Below, piece by piece: positions 1 to 5,345 of a stretch of DNA of 9,862 nt. The stretch comes from Pseudomonadota bacterium (GTDB lineage: Bacteria; Myxococcota; Polyangia; GCA-2747355; JACKDQ01), in the NCBI GenBank assembly GCA_030591195.1, contig JAUVBO010000043.1:1-9862 (forward strand). The letters run 5' to 3'. Every line of letters begins with the position of its first letter. The first letter of the stretch is position 1. Both the position numbers and the translations under genes were made by a program. A model generated the notes under the pieces. That model did not search any database and was not told the origin of the DNA. It saw only the letters and a list, made by a program, of their open reading frames with translations.

Positions 1-171
1 GCCGCTGTCCCCTCGAGGCCCATCGCGGGTCACGCCGGCCTCGAGGCCAGGCGCGAGGTGGCTGTCGGCGGCGGCGTCAGCCTCGACGTTGTTGACCACG
101 CCCCCGTTGCAGCCGACGGTCAGCAGGCCCAGCGCCGCGGCCGCGGCGAGCGTCGGGACGGAATGTCGCAC
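1..171 (-). CDS. N-terminal part of a lipoprotein (partial)
   Basis: The gene runs off the left edge, so only the first 57 codons are visible. It begins with GTG at 171, preceded by an AAGG-type ribosome binding site (181-178, six bases away). The translation opens with Arg-His, then a short hydrophobic Ala/Leu stretch, then the lipobox L-T-V-G-C with the cysteine at about residue 19. This is a typical signal peptidase II site, so the mature protein should be a lipid-anchored envelope protein. What follows (N-G-G-V-V-N-N-V-E-A-D) is a low-complexity tether with no domain recognised. It begins 15 bp after the stop of the discoidin-domain lipoprotein upstream, so the two are probably co-transcribed. 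Function unknown. Confidence 0.75.
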   Translation of the reverse strand, partial: MRHSVPTLAAAAALGLLTVGCNGGVVNNVEADAAADSHLAPGLEAGVTRDGPRGDSG

Positions 172-186
172 GAGTCACCTTCGGGT

Positions 187-1245
187 TTAGATGGCGGGCC
201 CGGCGGCGCAGGTTCCCGCCACCGTGGTGTCCGTGGCCTTGGCAGCCGGCGCGTCCCAGACCTGCAGCTCGCTGATCCGGAAGCGCTCATCGTAGCACCC
301 GCTGCTGACGAACGGCACGTGGATGCAGGTGTTCTCGGCGACGTTGCCCCGCGCGTCCTGCAGCAGCCGCAACGCGACGTGCCGGACCATCAGGCGCTTG
401 ACGGCCAGGTCGAAGAGATCCTCGCCGCCGGCGCCGCTGTCCTCCTCGGCCACGTCCTGCCACAGTGGGTTGTCATCGGTCGGCTCGCCCGGCTCGGCGA
501 CGACGCTGATCCGCACCTTGAACTTGGTGCCGTAGCGGTTGCCGTCCCCGTCGCGTTCGGTCCAGCGGATGACGATCTTGCTGATCTCGGTCAGCGCGGC
601 GAGCTTGAGCGAGACCCACCCGTCGTAGTTGCTCCAGGCCCAGGTGCCGCCGCCCTGGATCTCGGCCCAGGTGCTGTCGTCGCCGTCGACGATGTCCGTC
701 AGCTGGTGCTCCTTGGGCGCGTCCTTCGAGCTGATCTCGGCGCCGATGGCGACGTTGACCGGGGCCTCGGCAGGCTCGGTCGGCTGTCCGGCAGGCTCGC
801 GACCCGGGCACTCGGCCTGGGTGACCTGGACCCCGGCGGGCTCGCTCAGTCCGTGATGCTCGTCGTGGGCCCGAATCGTGATCCGGTTGAGCTGGCCCGG
901 CTTGAGCGCTACGTCGACACAGAAGCGGCCGGTCTGGGGATGAGCCGAGACGATCTCCGAGGCCTGGGCGCCGCCCTCGACGAACACGCTCGCCCCGGGC
1001 GAGGCCACGCCGCGCAGGGCCAGCCGATCGCTGCAAGCCACCGGATCGACGGGGTCGAGCACCGGCGTCGCCGCCGCGGTCTTCGATGGCGCGCTCGGAG
1101 CCTCGTCGTCGGTCGGGGGGTATCCCGGGGGCCTGTCACCCTCGGTCCACGACGGCGGATCGATCATCTCCGACCCGCAACCGACGACGATCATCGCAGC
1201 CGCCAGGCAGCCACACCACCAACCTGCACAGGATCTGATCCGCAT
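187..1245 (-). CDS. Lipoprotein with F5/8 type C (discoidin-like) domain
   Basis: Predicted 352-residue exported lipoprotein. The signal peptide has basic residues (M-R-I-R), a hydrophobic core and the lipobox I-V-V-G-C at Cys23. A Pro/Ser-rich linker to about residue 62 leads to a small Ig-like beta domain (about 65-146, between Cys71 and Cys146) resembling glucodextranase-B/Bacterial-Ig modules. Residues 164-331 look like an F5/8 type C (galactose-binding-like, discoidin) domain: an N-V-A-I-G-A opening, D-I-V-D-G-D-D-S-T-W, I-S-K-I-V-I-R-W, Y-G-T-K-F-K-V and the closing I-S-E-L-Q-V-W. Such domains bind glycans or lipid head groups; the ligand here is unknown. Cys307 and Cys317 lie in a late loop and may pair. 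I chose ATG 1245 because the signal peptide starts there; an open frame continues upstream to 1467 but reads through the intergenic repeats. Ribosome binding site is weak (AGGG close to the ATG). Confidence 0.85.
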   Translation of the reverse strand: MRIRSCAGWWCGCLAAAMIVVGCGSEMIDPPSWTEGDRPPGYPPTDDEAPSAPSKTAAATPVLDPVDPVACSDRLALRGVASPGASVFVEGGAQASEIVSAHPQTGRFCVDVALKPGQLNRITIRAHDEHHGLSEPAGVQVTQAECPGREPAGQPTEPAEAPVNVAIGAEISSKDAPKEHQLTDIVDGDDSTWAEIQGGGTWAWSNYDGWVSLKLAALTEISKIVIRWTERDGDGNRYGTKFKVRISVVAEPGEPTDDNPLWQDVAEEDSGAGGEDLFDLAVKRLMVRHVALRLLQDARGNVAENTCIHVPFVSSGCYDERFRISELQVWDAPAAKATDTTVAGTCAAGPAI

Positions 1246-1280
1246 TTTCCCTAACACTCCCGCTGCTGTTCCTTTGGGGG

Positions 1281-1313
1281 GATACCATGGAGATACCGTG
1301 GAGATACCGTGGA
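1281..1313. repeat. Three tandem 11-bp repeats in a divergent intergenic region
   Basis: Three head-to-tail copies of GATACCGTGGA occupy 1281-1291, 1292-1302 and 1303-1313. The first copy differs at one base (GATACCATGGA) and a broken fourth copy (GATCC) follows. They lie between the divergent discoidin-lipoprotein and decarboxylase genes, 36 bp upstream of the lipoprotein ATG. The 11-bp period is one helical turn, so a protein could bind all three on one DNA face. On the minus strand a possible -10 (CATATT, 1324-1319) lies just upstream, which would put the repeats at or just after the transcription start. They may be an operator, or just a slippage product. Confidence 0.9.
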
Positions 1314-1444
1314 GATCCAATATGCAAGGCTCGCGCCAGCGCCCGCCAACAATCGAAGGAGAGGTTCTTAGCTCACCGGCGCAGCGGTAAGCGCCACCGC
1401 CCCCCCATTGCCAGCGCCGGCGGCTCGCGGTATGGCCGGAGTCG

Positions 1445-2893
1445 ATGGCGACCGACATGCAGCTCAAGCGCCTCGAGCAGGCCTACGACCCCGAGCGCTT
1501 CCGCGAGCAGGGCCACGCCCTGGTCGACCAGCTGGCCGACTACCTCGCGCGCGCACGCCAGCGACGGATGCCGGTGCTGCCGTGGGCCGCGCCGGAGATC
1601 CAGCTCGAGAGCTGGGCCCTCGACGAGGGCGACGCGCCAGCGACCGGGCTCGGGCCGCTGGTCGAGCGCGTGCTCGCCGCCTCGCACCACCTGCACCACC
1701 CGGGATATCTCGGCCACCAGGTCACCGTGCCGGTGCCCGCGGCGGCGCTGCTCGAGCTGGTGGCGGCGCTGCTGAACAACAGCAGCGCGGTCTACGAGAT
1801 GAGCCCCGCCGCGACGGCGATGGAGCGCGGGGTGGTGCGCTGGATGGCCAACGCGCTCGGCTTCGGCGCGGCCGCCGACGGCGTGTTGACCTCGGGTGGG
1901 TCGGTCGGCAACCTGACCGCCCTGCTCGCCGCGCGCCAGGCGATGGCCGGCCACGACATCTGGACCCGGGGCGCCCGCGACGGCCAGCGCCTCGGCGTGC
2001 TGATCAGTGAGCAGGCCCACTACAGCGCCACGCGCGCGGCCCAGGTGATGGGAATCGGCGCCGAGGGCTGCGTCGCGATCCCCACCGACGAGCGCTTTCG
2101 CCTCGACCCATCGCGCCTCGGCGACTGCCTCGACCGCGCGACCCGCCGGGGGCTCGAGGTCTTTGCCGTGGTGGCCAGCGCCGGCTCCACCGCTACCGGG
2201 GCCTACGACCCGCTCGAGCCGATCGCCGAATTCTGCACCCGCAAGGGGCTCTGGCTCCACGTCGATGGCGCCCACGGCGCAGCGGCGGCGCTGGCACCGC
2301 GCTACCGCCACTTGCTCGACGGCATCGCCGCAGCCGACTCGGTGGTCTGGGACGCCCACAAGATGCTGGCGATGCCCTCGCTGGTCACCGGCGTGCTCTT
2401 TCGCGAGGGCGACCGCAGCTACGACGCCTTCTCCCAGGAGGCGGCCTACTTGCTCGGCCCGTCGGCGCGGGAGGAGTGGTTCAACCTCAGCCACCGGACC
2501 CTCGAGTGCACCAAGAACAGCATGGCGCTCAAGCTCTACGGGACCCTGGCGCTCGGCGGCGCGGCGCTGCTCGAGGCCTACGTCACCCGCTGCTACGACC
2601 TCGCGCGGGACCTGGCGTCGCTGATCGAGGACGCGCCCGACTTCGAGCTCGCCCTGCGGCCCCAGGCGAACATCGTCTGCTTCCGCCACCTGCCGCGGGG
2701 CGTCGATCGCGACGACGGCGAGGCGCTCGACGCGGCGCAGGCCACCGCGCGACAGCGGGTGATCGAGCAGGGCGAGTGCTACCTGGTCCAGACCGTGCTG
2801 GCCAACCGCCGCTATCTGCGGGTAACGACGATGAACCCGCTGAGCGGCGACGACGACCTGCGCCGCCTGCTCGAGCTCGTCCGCCAGGCCTAG
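1445..2893 (+). CDS. PLP-dependent group II amino acid decarboxylase
   Basis: A 482-residue cytosolic enzyme of the pyridoxal-phosphate group II decarboxylase family (aromatic amino acid, glutamate, cysteine-sulfinate and 2,4-diaminobutyrate decarboxylases). Family marks are clear: the substrate-side segment H-P-G-Y-L-G (85-90), the phosphate-binding S-G-G-S-V-G-N (150-156), the ring-stacking His192 in S-E-Q-A-H-Y-S, Asp274 in H-V-D-G-A-H-G-A that contacts the pyridine nitrogen, and the Schiff-base Lys306 in W-D-A-H-K-M-L. Length is full for the family. The W-D-A-H-K form is frequent in bacterial diaminobutyrate/aromatic-type members, but the substrate cannot be assigned from motifs, and no diaminobutyrate aminotransferase or other partner gene is nearby. 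ATG 1445 is the first in-frame start; a GGAG lies only three bases before it, so Met5 (1457) remains possible. The gene appears monocistronic. Confidence 0.93.
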   Translation: MATDMQLKRLEQAYDPERFREQGHALVDQLADYLARARQRRMPVLPWAAPEIQLESWALDEGDAPATGLGPLVERVLAASHHLHHPGYLGHQVTVPVPAAALLELVAALLNNSSAVYEMSPAATAMERGVVRWMANALGFGAAADGVLTSGGSVGNLTALLAARQAMAGHDIWTRGARDGQRLGVLISEQAHYSATRAAQVMGIGAEGCVAIPTDERFRLDPSRLGDCLDRATRRGLEVFAVVASAGSTATGAYDPLEPIAEFCTRKGLWLHVDGAHGAAAALAPRYRHLLDGIAAADSVVWDAHKMLAMPSLVTGVLFREGDRSYDAFSQEAAYLLGPSAREEWFNLSHRTLECTKNSMALKLYGTLALGGAALLEAYVTRCYDLARDLASLIEDAPDFELALRPQANIVCFRHLPRGVDRDDGEALDAAQATARQRVIEQGECYLVQTVLANRRYLRVTTMNPLSGDDDLRRLLELVRQA

Positions 2894-3489
2894 GGCACGC
2901 GCTCGCAGATGATCTCGCGGAGCTGGGAGCTGCAGCTCGAGTCACGCCACTGGCCACGCACCGGAGGATCGGCGGCCGGGCCGCGCAGGCAGACGCAGTC
3001 GCGGTCATCGGGCTCGCCCGCCTGCCAGTTGTCGTAGCTAATCTGGCTCCCGTCCTCCCAGACGAGCTTGCTCTGACCGCCGAGGCGGGTCAGGCCAATC
3101 CAGGCGCAGTCGGACCACATGTAGAGCAGGTCGAAGGCGAGCTGGTTCTCCTCCGGCGACTGGATGCTGATCGCCTGCGCCCCGGAGGACTCGCACAGAT
3201 CGCGAGCCATCTGGTAGGTCATCTCCCCCATGCCGAGGGCCCGGTAGCAGTGGCCACCGAGCGCCGCCTCCTCGAGGGTGCACTCTCCGCCGCCCATCGC
3301 GAGGTCGGGTGCGATCGCGTCCTTGGTCACCGGAGGTGCCCCATCGGCGGGAGGAGGAGGCGGCTCCGCCGGTCCATCGTCGGCCACGACCGAGGCCCCG
3401 TCCTGGCGAACCCGCTGGACCGCGCCCTCGCAGCCCGGGGCCAGCAGGGCCACTATCAGCACCAGGCGCCCGTGACGGCCGATCCTCAT
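2890..3489 (-). CDS. Lipoprotein with C-type lectin-like domain
   Basis: A 199-residue predicted lipoprotein. The N-terminus is basic then hydrophobic and ends L-A-P-G-C with Cys20 as the likely lipidated residue (Pro at -2 makes this a non-ideal lipobox). A Pro-rich tether (about 38-63) precedes a C-type lectin-like domain at 70-199. Seen in order: the Cys70/Cys81 pair of long-form domains with G-H-C-Y-R, A-R-D-L-C (Cys99), the core W-I-G-L (130-133), W-E-D-G-S (144-148), N-W-Q-A-G-E-P-D-D (154-162), W-R-D (181-183), and Cys186 and Cys195. The E-P-D and W-R-D segments sit where Ca-dependent lectins carry E-P-N and W-N-D, so calcium-dependent sugar binding is possible but unproven. It follows srkA by 7 bp with no good ribosome binding site, suggesting translational coupling. 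Its TAG stop overlaps the convergent decarboxylase stop. Confidence 0.88.
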   Translation of the reverse strand: MRIGRHGRLVLIVALLAPGCEGAVQRVRQDGASVVADDGPAEPPPPPADGAPPVTKDAIAPDLAMGGGECTLEEAALGGHCYRALGMGEMTYQMARDLCESSGAQAISIQSPEENQLAFDLLYMWSDCAWIGLTRLGGQSKLVWEDGSQISYDNWQAGEPDDRDCVCLRGPAADPPVRGQWRDSSCSSQLREIICERVP

Positions 3490-3496
3490 GCCGCGC

Positions 3497-4564
3497 TCAG
3501 TCGCCTTCCCAGTCGAAGAAGTAGTCCTTGTTGGTCAGGGTCGGCTCCGGCTTCTGCACCGGCGCCTCGCCCCGCTCGCCGCGGATGTGGGTCACCAGCT
3601 CCTCCAGCGCGTCGGTCTCTTCCTGCCAGTAGTCCTCGGTGCCGAAGTGCGGCCAGGTCCGGGGAAAGATCGGGTCGTGCCAGCGCTTGGCCAGCCAGCT
3701 GGCGTAGTGAATCATCCGCATCCCGCGCAGGGGCTCGATCAGCCGCAGGGTCGCGCGGTCGAAGCGGCGGAAGCGTTCGTAGCCCTCGAGGAAGCACTCC
3801 CGCTGGCGGCGGGTGTGGTCGTCTCTGCCCGGCAGGGCGAGCCACAGATCCTGCACCGCCGGCCCGACGAGCATGTCGTCGAAGTCGAGCACGTTGAAGA
3901 CGCCGTCGCGCAGCAACAGGTTGCCCAGGTGGCAGTCGCCGTGGATCCGGTGAACCTCGACCCCCTCGAGATACTCGGCGGCGATCTCGGCGATGTAGGT
4001 CGCCGCGTCGAGGTAGCGGCTGGCAAAGGGCACCGGCACGGTGTCGTGCTCCTCGAGCCACCCAACGTTGTCCCAGATGTAGGTCTCGGGCGTGAGGTGG
4101 ATCCGGTGCTCGGCAGGGCGAGCGACGCCGACGTTGTGCATCCGCGCGACGAGCATCCCCATCCGCTCGCCGTCGGCCTCGGTCAGCTCGTCGGGGGCCC
4201 GGCCGCCCCGGGCCTCGAACAGGCAGTAGAGGATGCCGTCGATCTGCTTCAGCGTCTCACCGTCGGGAAAGGGCAGCGTGGGACAGACCGGGACGTCCTC
4301 GGCGGCGAGGTCGCCGAGGAACTGGTGCTCCTCGAGGATCTGCTCGCGGCTCCAGCGCCGGGGCCGGTAGAACTTGGAGACGATCCGCCGGTCGTCCTCG
4401 GCCTCCATCAGGTAGACCCGGTTTTCGAACGAGTTCAGCGGGCAGCAGACCGGCTTGCAGCGCACGCCCCCCGCCTCCACCGCCTGCAGCACCGCCTCGG
4501 GCGTCAGCGCGAGGAACAAGTCGGTCGGGGCATCGGTCTCGGAGTCGGTCTCGGAGTTGCTCAT
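3497..4564 (-). CDS. srkA: SrkA/YihE-type stress response Ser/Thr kinase
   Basis: A 355-residue cytosolic kinase of the SrkA (YihE, RdoA) family, aminoglycoside-phosphotransferase fold. E. coli SrkA protects cells against stress-induced death by countering MazF-type pathways; a similar role here is inferred. Resemblance runs along the length: P-L-N-S-F-E-N-R-V-Y, S-K-F-Y-R-P-R-R-W (likely ATP-binding Lys64), Q-I-L-E-E-H-Q-F, the catalytic loop H-G-D-C-H-L-G-N (208-215, Asp210, Asn215), the metal-binding L-D-F-D-D-M (227-231), G-P-A-V-Q-D-L-W, and I-E-P-L-R-G-M-R. I chose ATG 4564 because homology starts just after it; an upstream GTG at 4618 would add 18 unrelated residues. The start lacks a Shine-Dalgarno but has TAAAAT seven bases upstream. 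The N-terminus holds an S-E-T-D duplication. It leads a two-gene unit with the lectin-like lipoprotein. Confidence 0.93.
   Translation of the reverse strand: MSNSETDSETDAPTDLFLALTPEAVLQAVEAGGVRCKPVCCPLNSFENRVYLMEAEDDRRIVSKFYRPRRWSREQILEEHQFLGDLAAEDVPVCPTLPFPDGETLKQIDGILYCLFEARGGRAPDELTEADGERMGMLVARMHNVGVARPAEHRIHLTPETYIWDNVGWLEEHDTVPVPFASRYLDAATYIAEIAAEYLEGVEVHRIHGDCHLGNLLLRDGVFNVLDFDDMLVGPAVQDLWLALPGRDDHTRRQRECFLEGYERFRRFDRATLRLIEPLRGMRMIHYASWLAKRWHDPIFPRTWPHFGTEDYWQEETDALEELVTHIRGERGEAPVQKPEPTLTNKDYFFDWEGD
4533..4556. repeat. 12-bp in-frame tandem duplication in srkA
   Basis: The unit TCGGTCTCGGAG occurs twice back to back (4533-4544 and 4545-4556). On the minus strand it gives S-E-T-D-S-E-T-D near the kinase N-terminus, ahead of the conserved fold. 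It looks like a replication-slippage duplication that keeps the reading frame and could vary in copy number between strains. Confidence 0.9.
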
Positions 4565-4571
4565 CAGCGCT

Positions 4572-4577
4572 ATTTTA
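4572..4577 (-). promoter_or_regulatory. Candidate -10 element for leaderless srkA
   Basis: The minus strand reads TAAAAT here, a strong match to the bacterial -10 hexamer and AT-rich within a very GC-rich stretch. Seven bases separate it from the srkA ATG at 4564, so transcription would begin at or next to the start codon. No Shine-Dalgarno sequence lies in between, which fits a leaderless mRNA. I see no convincing -35. Inference from position and composition only. Confidence 0.35.
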
Positions 4578-4611
4578 CGCCCCCGGCGATGGTTCGCCCA
4601 CCCGACATCGC

Positions 4612-4692
4612 CTACCACGAGCCCCCGTCGAGCTCGAGGTTGGTCAGCACGACCTCCATGTTGTCGGCCAGGGTCGGGTGGATCGCTGGCAT
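4612..4692 (-). pseudogene. Possible 3' remnant of a flavoprotein disulfide reductase
   Basis: A 26-codon minus-strand frame from ATG 4692 to TAG 4612 begins M-P-A-I-H-P-T-L-A-D-N-M. The A-I-H-P-T-L-A/S-E pattern is the hallmark near the C-terminus of pyridine-nucleotide disulfide oxidoreductases (dihydrolipoamide dehydrogenase, glutathione and mercuric reductase), where the His is the catalytic base of the partner subunit. The same frame upstream does not look like the rest of that family, so this would be a decayed tail left after a deletion. The frame is short and the match rests on about a dozen residues, so chance resemblance is possible. A functional small peptide is less likely: no Shine-Dalgarno is evident. 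Confidence 0.35.
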
Positions 4693-4750
4693 TCTAACCC
4701 AACGCCACCCGACGGTCGTTCCTGAGGTACCATGCCGCTGACGCAGATCA

Positions 4751-4770
4751 CCGCGGCGCAGACGCCGCGG
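4751..4770. promoter_or_regulatory. Perfect 8-bp hairpin upstream of the small lipoprotein
   Basis: CCGCGGCG (4751-4758) and its exact reverse complement CGCCGCGG (4763-4770) flank a CAGA loop. The stem is all G-C and should be very stable in RNA. It has no following T-run, so it is not a classical intrinsic terminator. It ends 38 bp before the lipoprotein ATG and would lie in that gene's 5' leader if transcription begins near a TACCAT hexamer at 4728-4733. It may affect mRNA stability or translation; C/G-only inverted repeats also arise by chance in such GC-rich DNA. Confidence 0.4.
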
Positions 4771-4808
4771 CGGTCAAGGGCTCATGAGAACCAGGGAGGG
4801 TGTCTCCG

Positions 4809-5264
4809 ATGATCGAACAGACCAGCAGGTCAACGGCGGTGGCGCTCGCCGCCCTCTTCTTCAGCGCGTTGCTCGCTGGGTGCCCCAAGACCCCGGAGAC
4901 GGAACCGACGGCGAAGACAGAACCGGCGGCGGAGACGGTCGCGGCGCCGACGATGCCGTCCGGCTGGAAGGTCACCTCGGACGTCAACTTCAAGGCAGCC
5001 GACATCAAGCCGGTGCAACGCCGCCTCGGCGGAGAGATCAAGGCCCTGCGCAACACGGACTACGAGGTCAACGGCAAGCGGGTGAAGGTCAACACGATCG
5101 TGGCCGCCACCGACGGTGACGCGGAGAAGATCTGGGCGGCGCTGGCGAAGAGCAAGCCGAGCCAGTTCCTCGTCCGTAAGGGTTCGACGTTCTACGAGTT
5201 CGTCGGCCCCGACGCCGCCCTGGCCGAGATGACCCAGGGACGGGCCCACCTCGCCGGGCAGTAG
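4809..5264 (+). CDS. Small lipoprotein of unknown function
   Basis: A 151-residue predicted lipoprotein. The signal peptide (hydrophobic A-V-A-L-A-A-L-F-F-S-A) ends in the good lipobox L-L-A-G-C at Cys25, followed by a Pro/Thr/Glu-rich tether (26-50) and a compact domain of about 100 residues (S-G-W-K-V-T-S-D onward) with alternating beta-like and charged segments. I do not recognise the domain. I place the start at ATG 4809 because AGGGAGGG at 4793-4800 lies eight bases upstream, an ideal Shine-Dalgarno; a GTG at 4800 in the same frame overlaps that site and adds only three residues. The L,D-transpeptidase follows 81 bp later on the same strand, so the two may share envelope roles, but the gap contains a possible separate promoter. 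Confidence 0.85.
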   Translation: MIEQTSRSTAVALAALFFSALLAGCPKTPETEPTAKTEPAAETVAAPTMPSGWKVTSDVNFKAADIKPVQRRLGGEIKALRNTDYEVNGKRVKVNTIVAATDGDAEKIWAALAKSKPSQFLVRKGSTFYEFVGPDAALAEMTQGRAHLAGQ

Positions 5265-5331
5265 CGGCCCGCTCGGGGAGCGACACCTCCGACATTGGAT
5301 CCGCCACGTCCCGGCCCGGTGGTCCGCGCGG

Positions 5332-5337
5332 TATCAT
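5332..5337 (+). promoter_or_regulatory. Candidate -10 element for leaderless transpeptidase mRNA
   Basis: TATCAT lies eight bases before the GTG at 5346, and no Shine-Dalgarno is present in the spacer. The arrangement mirrors TAAAAT seven bases before srkA. If used as a -10, transcription would start at or within a base or two of the GTG. No clear -35 is seen. Confidence 0.3.
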
Positions 5338-5345
5338 CAGCGATC

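Noticed and set aside
58..1254. Plus-strand open frame opposite the two left-hand lipoproteins
   Set aside because: The minus strand shows two lipoboxes and a discoidin domain; the plus frame shows only repetitive Asp/Val/Gly/Arg content.
1281..1313. CRISPR array or plasmid iterons
   Set aside because: Units are contiguous 11-mers without spacers, and there is no replication gene or AT-rich origin nearby.
1246..1467. N-terminal extension of the discoidin lipoprotein up to an ATG at 1467
   Set aside because: It would place 74 residues before a textbook lipoprotein signal peptide and translate the intergenic repeats.
1373..2689. Long open frame opposite the decarboxylase
   Set aside because: Exact antisense shadow of a gene with all PLP motifs; no recognisable protein features.
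4565..4618. GTG at 4618 as srkA start
   Set aside because: The 18 extra residues have no likeness to the family and the segment includes the candidate -10 element.
3488..4741. Plus-strand open frame opposite srkA
   Set aside because: The minus strand matches the SrkA family along its length; the plus frame is a codon-bias artefact.
5270..5282. Short hairpin CGCTC-GGG-GAGCG after the small lipoprotein as a terminator
   Set aside because: Only five base pairs with a three-base loop and no T-run; expected by chance at this GC content.
5295..5345. TTG at 5295 as transpeptidase start
   Set aside because: Adds 17 residues ahead of a signal peptide; TTG is rare and there is no Shine-Dalgarno.
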